Source: Candida dubliniensis CD36 (lineage: Eukaryota; Ascomycota; Pichiomycetes; Serinales; Debaryomycetaceae). Taken from it: 64,000 nt of DNA. The translations under genes were made by a program, and so were the position numbers. The stretch covers positions 992,001 to 1,056,000 of the forward strand of contig NC_012861.1 of NCBI RefSeq assembly GCF_000026945.1, written 5' to 3'. Below are positions 58,179 to 64,000 of this stretch, piece by piece. Numbering within the stretch: position 1 is the stretch's first letter; every line of letters begins with the position of its first letter. The notes beneath the pieces were generated by a model that had not been told where the DNA came from, searched no databases, and saw only the letters and a program-made list of their open reading frames with translations.

Positions 58179-59132
58179 TTTGAATATTGGGAATACTAAT
58201 GTATCTGGTAACGGATGATGTATTTACTGAGTAAACCTGAAATAGTTATGTTCAAAGACATATTGCTATCTTTTTATAGTCTATGTTAAATGTTTCACAA
58301 AGGGCGATAATTATTCAGACATTTTGTAATTCCAGACTTGCTGATTTGTCAGGGATGTCGCGACCATTTTTTCTCACACTCACAAATGTCGCAGAAGCCA
58401 ATTTTGTCGTAGATTCGTTGTTTCCATTAGTCATCGAATCATCTGTAGAGATTCCGATTTCTACGATTGTTACCAAATAACTCAATCGGTGCCTGTATTG
58501 ATCATCATTTCTTTTTATTTGGTAGTGGAAGCAAACGTAGAAATTCAAGGCACAAGATATAGAGGAATCTGTAACCGATATTCACCTGGTTATCATTCCG
58601 TGATGCTCCATTGTCAATTAAAGTGGGAACCAATAATATCTCATTTATTCGACTTCCTATGGTGTCAAGAACTTCCTTCTTCCAACTCTCTAGAATACCT
58701 TTACACCATCGTTAATTCATCTAGTAAGAGAAAACTTTCTCTTTTGTTTTACTCCTTGATTCAAAATCTTTAATATTAATATAAACAGATAGAAAATTAT
58801 TACTGATTTTAGGGAATAAAGTGTGGACTCCACATAATTCTCCTGAAAGCTAAGATTAGTATAATGGTGTGGCATTTTGTTGTTCGCGCTTATCTTTTTT
58901 ATCAGCCAAAGATGTATGCAATTCCGATCGGAAATCAATTTTGCACAAGAAAAAAAAAACCACCAAAAAAACAACACGGTAACGATCCCGACAAGATCGC
59001 ATTTTTCTTAAAGATTTTTTCTTAGGAGATATAAAAATATTTTCTTTAGATGGAATAGATAAGTAGAATTCCATCCCCTTTCTTTTTAGAATACAACTTC
59101 TAATTATTCCAAACCATTATCAACCATTCAAC
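58179..59132. promoter_or_regulatory. divergent SRX1-FRE9 promoter region
   Basis: 954 bp. Near SRX1: TTACTGAGTAA at 58224-58234. Near FRE9: GATA-type sequences (AAGATAAG on the minus strand at about 58888, AGATAAG at about 59057) that could be sites for a Sfu1-type GATA repressor of iron genes. Two adjacent open frames of 65 and 94 codons (58283-58480 and 58489-58773) have no recognisable homology. I regard them as chance. Confidence 0.45.
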
Positions 59133-61382
59133 ATGTATTATTCAGCAATATGTATATCTGTTGCCATAGCAATTGTTTTACTACCATTTTTGATTCCTAT
59201 CCGACTAAAAAACCCCGTATGTCGCAAAATTAAAGCTTCACTAATAGTTGGCTTGATTATTTCAATATTAGCAGCAGTAGCCCCAGAAACAGCCCAAATA
59301 GGAGCTCCATTTCATAAGTATGGAAGGTCAAAAATTGCATTTTTTGGATGCAACTACCAAATAATGTTAACTACCGCTCGATTTTGCCCATCAAACGCCA
59401 CCTTTGAATGGTGTTATTGCAACAATTTTCCAGCATTTGCTACTCTTGCTCATTGCTATCAAGTGGGTCATCCTAAAGAAATAGAATCCTTGATTTCCAT
59501 GTGCAAGCCATTCAACAAAACCATAACAATGTCCACTGTTAACCATGCCGAGGAGTATTACAAGAACCATGCAAAACCTGTAGATGAATTTCACAAACTT
59601 CCTAATTATAGCCAAATTGATTTTCCTGTGCAGTTGAATGAGTCCGAGGTATTCATTTTTAAACAATCATATGAACAATTCTTGGGGAATTACGACGAGT
59701 CTGTGGATTACGGGTGGTACCTAGTATTATACTGGGTAGTTGTGCTAGCAGTAGTAAGCGTAGGTAACTGGAGTAAAATAATTTTTCCTAATTTCACCAA
59801 AAGTTTGACAGATCCAGTTAGTAATTGGTACAGAAAACACATCAGCACTCCTGCCACAGGTTCTAGAAACAAAACTAAAGAGCTTCACATAGCAAGAGGC
59901 TTTGATATGTTAGCGCCTTCAAGGTTTGAAACAATAATATTAACAGGTATGACAGTATTATGTCTAAAATTTTTCATTGGGGATTTTCAATACGCTGAGA
60001 ATAATCCACTTTTTCATTCTAAAACCAATGCTTTATTGAGGTTTTATGGTGTCAGATCAGGTTTGCTTGCAAGTGCTCTAATGCCTTTATTGATTCTATT
60101 TGCAGGAAGAAACAATTTTCTTCAATGGATGACTCGATGGGATTATTCAACCTTTGTTATGTTTCATAGATGGATATCAAGAATCATTGTGGCACTATCC
60201 TTAGTGCACACGGTGTGTTACACATTATATTTGAAACAGCACTCAAAAAAGCCTGAGGCGTATATTTATTGGGGGTTTACTGCAATGGTGGCAGGTCTTA
60301 TTATTTTGGTTCAAGGTTTGCTAGTATTGAGAAGAAGATGGTATGAATTGTTTCTAATATTGCATATTATTTTGGCTGTAGTTTTCATTGGCGGGGCTTG
60401 GATGCACGTCGAGGCATTATATTGTGTCTGGTTTTATTACACCTCAGCTGCAATTTGGGCATTTGATAGAATAATCAGGATTTGTCGACTTATTTCCTTT
60501 GGGTTTCCAAAAGCACAAGTTTATTTGCTACCAGATGAGACACTTAAAGTGATTGTACCAAAGCCAGACAATTGGGAAGCTGTTCCTGGTGGTCATGCAT
60601 TTATCCACTTCTTGAAATTTGATTGCTTTTGGCAAAGCCATCCATTTACATACACCACATCAGAAAAGGATATCGCATTATTCATAAAGGTAAAGAAGGG
60701 AGTCACATTATCATTATTTCGGTATTTGAAATCCAAAGAAAACTGCTTTGCTAGTATTCGAGTAGCAATTGAAGGATCTTACGGCGAGTCGACCCCTGCA
60801 AAGAATGCAGATATGGCAGTTTTCATTGCTGGTGGAAATGGAATACCTGGGATATTTGCTGAGGCACTTGATATAAATAGACACCAAGAGCTGAAACATA
60901 AAGTGAAGTTGATTTGGGTGGTCAGAGAATATAACTCATTGCTTTGGTTTTATGAAGAGTTGATGTCACTAAAAAATACCGAAATCAAAACAACTATATA
61001 TATTACCCGACCTGGTATATTGGTAGATGAAGATGATTTTAAAAAAAGAATGCAAGGAATAAGCCAAGGTATGGAAAATGAACTACAACCCTTATTGCAG
61101 AAATCGGTACCGGCTTCCTATAATTCAGAACCAGTGAATTCAACCGACGGAATACTCAACAAAATAAAGGAAGAGCTATTTCACATAAAAATGATTGAAG
61201 GAAGACCAAATATCGAAAAAGTAATTGAAACATGCATTGAGGAAAGTTCAGGATCAGCATGCTTTGTTACGTGTGGACATCCCGCAATGGTAGACGATAT
61301 AAGAGTCGCAGTAGCTAATAATATTGATAACAAAGAAGGGAAAAGAGTAGATTATTATGAACAGTTACAGGTTTGGGCATAG
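59133..61382 (+). CDS. FRE9: FRE9-type ferric reductase
   Basis: 749 aa, ATG start. Membrane helices: one at the N-terminus, one at about 37-53, one at about 195-213, then the reductase core (about 270-460). Heme-ligand His pairs lie in FHRWISRIIVALSLVHTVCY and LILHIILAVVFIGGAWMHVE. The FAD-binding domain has HPFTYT (residues about 505-510). The NADPH-binding parts are FIAGGNGIPGIFAE and a C-terminal FVTCGHPAMVDDIR. It reduces ferric iron or cupric ions at the plasma membrane or vacuole with cytosolic NADPH. Cysteines in the exposed N-terminal domain (FCPSNATFEWCYCNN) are typical of the Candida FRE expansion. The FRE9 name is taken from the expected neighbourhood; FRE paralogues are many. Confidence 0.88.
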   Translation: MYYSAICISVAIAIVLLPFLIPIRLKNPVCRKIKASLIVGLIISILAAVAPETAQIGAPFHKYGRSKIAFFGCNYQIMLTTARFCPSNATFEWCYCNNFPAFATLAHCYQVGHPKEIESLISMCKPFNKTITMSTVNHAEEYYKNHAKPVDEFHKLPNYSQIDFPVQLNESEVFIFKQSYEQFLGNYDESVDYGWYLVLYWVVVLAVVSVGNWSKIIFPNFTKSLTDPVSNWYRKHISTPATGSRNKTKELHIARGFDMLAPSRFETIILTGMTVLCLKFFIGDFQYAENNPLFHSKTNALLRFYGVRSGLLASALMPLLILFAGRNNFLQWMTRWDYSTFVMFHRWISRIIVALSLVHTVCYTLYLKQHSKKPEAYIYWGFTAMVAGLIILVQGLLVLRRRWYELFLILHIILAVVFIGGAWMHVEALYCVWFYYTSAAIWAFDRIIRICRLISFGFPKAQVYLLPDETLKVIVPKPDNWEAVPGGHAFIHFLKFDCFWQSHPFTYTTSEKDIALFIKVKKGVTLSLFRYLKSKENCFASIRVAIEGSYGESTPAKNADMAVFIAGGNGIPGIFAEALDINRHQELKHKVKLIWVVREYNSLLWFYEELMSLKNTEIKTTIYITRPGILVDEDDFKKRMQGISQGMENELQPLLQKSVPASYNSEPVNSTDGILNKIKEELFHIKMIEGRPNIEKVIETCIEESSGSACFVTCGHPAMVDDIRVAVANNIDNKEGKRVDYYEQLQVWA

Positions 61383-61697
61383 TGAGTTTTTTATTTTGGG
61401 AGGGGGGAAGTTTATAGATACACACATTTGCATTATGTCTAAGGTAGTTTAGTTCTATTTAAATAATTAAACAAATGTATACACTTTTTTAGATTGTGGT
61501 TATAATATAATGTGAGTTTAATAAAAATTAAATTTGAAATTTTTGCTTTAATCCCGAATCATGGCTTATATCTAGCTTTGGAATGAAGTCGGGGCCAAGT
61601 TGGAATAAAGCAACGTTAAATTTCAACAACTATATGATATTTGATAGTCGAGAGTGAAACATCCGCTTCTATATTTAGATAACCCTGCCTAAGTGTA
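61383..61697. other. convergent intergenic region
   Basis: 315 bp between the stops of FRE9 and BMT2. No gene seen. Confidence 0.5.
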
Positions 61698-62684
61698 TCA
61701 TGCTAGTGTTATGCAAAAGTTATTTCTATTAGATCCCGAGTGTAGCTCTTTCTTGCAAAATTTTTTCTTCAAATTCACTTTCCCATTCCAATCAAATAAC
61801 CAATAGACCACCTTATTTCCCTCATAAGAAAACGTCTGAGTAAATCCCAATACGGTCATTAATTCTATTAGCTTCTTGCTATCGAAATATCGGGAATTAG
61901 AAACACAAGGTAATGGCAATACTAAAAACAAGGCACTCATTGACTTTTTAGGGTTTTTCAAAAACTTAGTTATTCGAAGCAACATCTCTCCTCTTTCTTT
62001 TGGTGAAGGGACAAAATTCAAAACCAAAGAACAGGAGATTAGATTAAACTTTTCCGACTCTTTTTGGGGAATAGGTCGATCCATAAAGTTTTGTTCAAGT
62101 ATCAATGAGTTTTGGGAATTCAAATCAATACGAACGACATCTTCAAATATCGAGCTTGTGGATATTGCATTATACGGACTAAGACAGCCAATTTCTAAGG
62201 CATTCACATGCTGAAGTTTCTGTTTGTACAAGTCCAGTTTCAACCATTCTACCAACTTTTTAGAAGAATCTCCACCTCTTTTGCCCGCTTGTCCTTGAGT
62301 TGATGCAGATTGGTAGGCTTCAATTCCTCCACGCTGTTTGATTTCAGCATCTATACATGCCAATATTTTGATTAGATCATTCTTATTGAGAGTGTTGTCT
62401 ATTTTGTATATTGGGTTTTCCGAATATTTCAAAGGTAAAACAAACCCTTTAAAAGCTTCTTGATAAGTAGACATTTCTTCAACTTGATGGTAGTCAGTTT
62501 TGGAGATTTGTGAAATGATCTTTTGAAGTTTGGCTAGTACGGAATCTTTACTCTTCTGTAACACATGAAATCTTCGTATAATTTCTCTCGCCCTTTGTGG
62601 CTTTAAACTTTTAGGAATGCCATGTTTTCCAGTAATGGTTTTAGGTGCTTTAAGTAAACCTGATCGTGATTTCTTTTTTGCCAT
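61698..62684 (-). CDS. BMT2: BMT2, 25S rRNA adenine-N1 methyltransferase
   Basis: 328 aa from the ATG at 62684 (MAKKKSRSGLLKAPKTITGK). The frame is open 16 codons further up, but without an ATG. A basic nucleolar-type N-terminus is followed by a Rossmann methyltransferase: ALEIGCLSPYNAIS (SAM motif I), VVRIDLNSQ (acidic strand 2), FNLISCSLVLNFVPSPKERG (motif IV region, conserved in Bmt2) and LVLPLPCVSNSRYFD. S. cerevisiae Bmt2 makes an m1A in 25S rRNA. It diverges from MAK5, another ribosome-biogenesis gene, across a 203-bp shared promoter. Confidence 0.9.
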   Translation of the reverse strand: MAKKKSRSGLLKAPKTITGKHGIPKSLKPQRAREIIRRFHVLQKSKDSVLAKLQKIISQISKTDYHQVEEMSTYQEAFKGFVLPLKYSENPIYKIDNTLNKNDLIKILACIDAEIKQRGGIEAYQSASTQGQAGKRGGDSSKKLVEWLKLDLYKQKLQHVNALEIGCLSPYNAISTSSIFEDVVRIDLNSQNSLILEQNFMDRPIPQKESEKFNLISCSLVLNFVPSPKERGEMLLRITKFLKNPKKSMSALFLVLPLPCVSNSRYFDSKKLIELMTVLGFTQTFSYEGNKVVYWLFDWNGKVNLKKKFCKKELHSGSNRNNFCITLA

Positions 62685-62887
62685 GTAGATAGAATTGGCT
62701 CTTGGGGATAGTGTTGGTGTGAGGATTCTCAAATATCATCAAAAATCTGCGATACATCATTCTTTGCAATCAGGACCACTTCAGATGAGCATTGCAATTT
62801 TTTTCTTCTTTTTTTTTTTTTTTTTCCATCTCTAGACTTTTGTCTTTTTATGTTTGATAAAATACTATACTAAACTTTTATTAAAAA

Positions 62888-64000
62888 ATGGTTAAACAGG
62901 GAAAGAAAAAGGTGTCAAAGCCAAGAAAACCACCTACATTAAAACAAAAACTCAAAAAGGAGTCGAAAGTAGTGAAAGCCAAAGATTTACAGTGGAAACC
63001 AGTTGATATCCCAGACAATTTGGGTGATTATGAAGGGTTTTATGGATTAGAGGAAATCGATGGAGTCGATGTGCAAATAGTTAATGGGAAAACCGAGTTC
63101 ATAGTACGCGATAAAGGCAGAGTGGTTGATGATTCAAAAAAAGATGAAGACCACATGGATGTTGAAGAGAATGAAACACCAGAAATTGAAGACGAGAAGC
63201 CAACCGAACAGGACGAAGAAGAATTTTTTGGATTTGATGATGACGAAAATGATCAAGAAAATGACAATTCTACTGAAGGAGTGTCAAACAACAACAAAGA
63301 ATACGAGTTAGCAGAAACGAATAATGTATTGAATGCTGTTTCATTTGCCAACCTTGATTTACCTTTACCGGACGATAACGAAATAAACTTACCAAATTGG
63401 CAGGAAGGGGATTTAGGATCATCTATTAGTGCTTATACACTTTATGGGTTATCGCAGTTGAACTTTAAAAAGCCAACACCAATTCAAAAAGAAACCATTC
63501 CAATTGCATTGCTGGGAAAAGACGTCATCGGCAAGGCAACAACCGGGTCAGGTAAAACTTTAGCATATGGGATTCCAATTTTGGAAAAATATATTCAATC
63601 TTTGAACTTAATCAAACAAAACAATAAGGATAACAAAATTAACCATCCCACTGGGATTATATTTGCTCCTACCCGAGAGTTGGCTCACCAAGTTGTTGAC
63701 CACTTGAACAGTTTGGCAAAATATTCACCGTTATCCACCAGAGGAATTGTAAGTATAACTGGAGGTCTTTCCATACAAAAACAGCAACGATTATTACGCC
63801 ATGGTCCTGGGATAATTGTAGCAACACCAGGGAGAATGTTAGAATTGATCCAAGGAGACTCAGAATTGGCCAAAAGACTTGCATCCACCGACATAATAGT
63901 ATTAGATGAGGCAGATAGATTGTTGCAAGATGGCCATTTTGATGAATTTGAGAAAATATTAGAGTTGTTTGGTAAAAATAGACCGGAAAACAAATCCATT
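62888..64000 (+). CDS. MAK5: MAK5, DEAD-box RNA helicase (5' part, runs off the window)
   Basis: The ATG at 62888 opens 371 codons to the window edge with no stop. The N-terminus is very basic ([20 protein letters not shown]), followed by [14 protein letters not shown] and acidic Glu/Asp runs. The helicase core begins with the Q-motif region [15 protein letters not shown], then motif [13 protein letters not shown], motif Ia [12 protein letters not shown] and TPGR boxes, and motif [22 protein letters not shown]. The [13 protein letters not shown] form of motif II and the basic N-terminus are typical of Mak5, a nucleolar helicase for 60S subunit biogenesis. A CTG codon in the Q-motif region (ALLGKDV) should be read as Ser. 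Confidence 0.92.
   Translation, partial: MVKQGKKKVSKPRKPPTLKQKLKKESKVVKAKDLQWKPVDIPDNLGDYEGFYGLEEIDGVDVQIVNGKTEFIVRDKGRVVDDSKKDEDHMDVEENETPEIEDEKPTEQDEEEFFGFDDDENDQENDNSTEGVSNNNKEYELAETNNVLNAVSFANLDLPLPDDNEINLPNWQEGDLGSSISAYTLYGLSQLNFKKPTPIQKETIPIALLGKDVIGKATTGSGKTLAYGIPILEKYIQSLNLIKQNNKDNKINHPTGIIFAPTRELAHQVVDHLNSLAKYSPLSTRGIVSITGGLSIQKQQRLLRHGPGIIVATPGRMLELIQGDSELAKRLASTDIIVLDEADRLLQDGHFDEFEKILELFGKNRPENKSI

Noticed and set aside
58283..58773. Two adjacent plus-strand frames in the SRX1-FRE9 gap as a possible small or broken gene
   Set aside because: No recognisable domain, and frames on both strands are equally open. Nothing distinguishes them from chance.
1..64000. CRISPR arrays, prophage or bacterial-type operons
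   Set aside because: The sequence is yeast nuclear DNA. No regularly spaced repeats and no phage-type genes were seen.

Overview
The window is nuclear DNA of a CTG-clade yeast, most likely Candida albicans or a very close relative such as C. dubliniensis. The sequence is AT-rich and the genes are compact and almost intronless. The two introns found are short, with GTATGT donors and TACTAAC/TACTGAC branch points. Low-complexity Asn and Gln runs are frequent. The gene content is recognisably Candida (HIS3-MRM1, ARH2, CRK1, ITR1, CYT1, CKA2, RHO3, SRX1, FRE9, MAK5), and two CTG codons in the KIC1 kinase domain fall where I recall the S. cerevisiae protein having Ser and Thr. Translations quoted here use the standard code, so any Leu encoded by CTG should be read as Ser. 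Species identity is inference.

Layout, left part (1-29 kb). A truncated Asn-rich ORF start lies at the left edge. It is followed by a leucine-rich-repeat/F-box-like gene broken by an in-frame stop, a POM34-like nucleoporin, a small protein of the fission-yeast SIN-component Cdc14 family (not the phosphatase), and a NIPA-type membrane protein. Next come KIC1 (GCKIII kinase of the RAM network) and SWC3 (SWR1 chromatin remodeller). A mitochondrial block follows: MRP51, MDM10 and MRM1 around HIS3. Then come a DUF676 lipase, an unrecognised 285-aa protein, an intron-containing LSB3/YSC84 SH3 protein, and the nine-finger TFIIIA gene.

Middle part (29-44 kb). THO2 (mRNA export), ARH2 (mitochondrial adrenodoxin reductase), a tRNA-Asp/tRNA-Gly pair with a decayed Ty1/copia pol fragment between them, CRK1 (Bur1/Cdk9-type kinase), ITR1 (inositol transporter) and CYT1 (cytochrome c1).

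Right part (44-64 kb). AIM29-like, an alpha-actinin-like protein, CKA2 (casein kinase 2), SLD7 (replication initiation), MRPL10, two identical tandem tRNA-Thr(AGT) genes, EMI1-like, RHO3 (with intron), a PRM5/CSI2-like membrane protein, GNT1 (GlcNAc transferase), SRX1 (sulfiredoxin), FRE9 (ferric reductase), BMT2 (25S rRNA methyltransferase) and the 5' part of MAK5, which runs off the right edge.

There are no operons; each gene should have its own promoter. Functional themes recur without obvious co-regulation: mitochondrial translation and respiration, kinase signalling, and RNA or ribosome biogenesis. The items most worth checking are the broken LRR gene, a double-hairpin element upstream of the TFIIIA gene, a 14-bp hairpin downstream of KIC1, the copia relic between tRNAs, and a SIN-type Cdc14 family protein close to a GCKIII kinase. 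I found no clearly novel multi-gene system.
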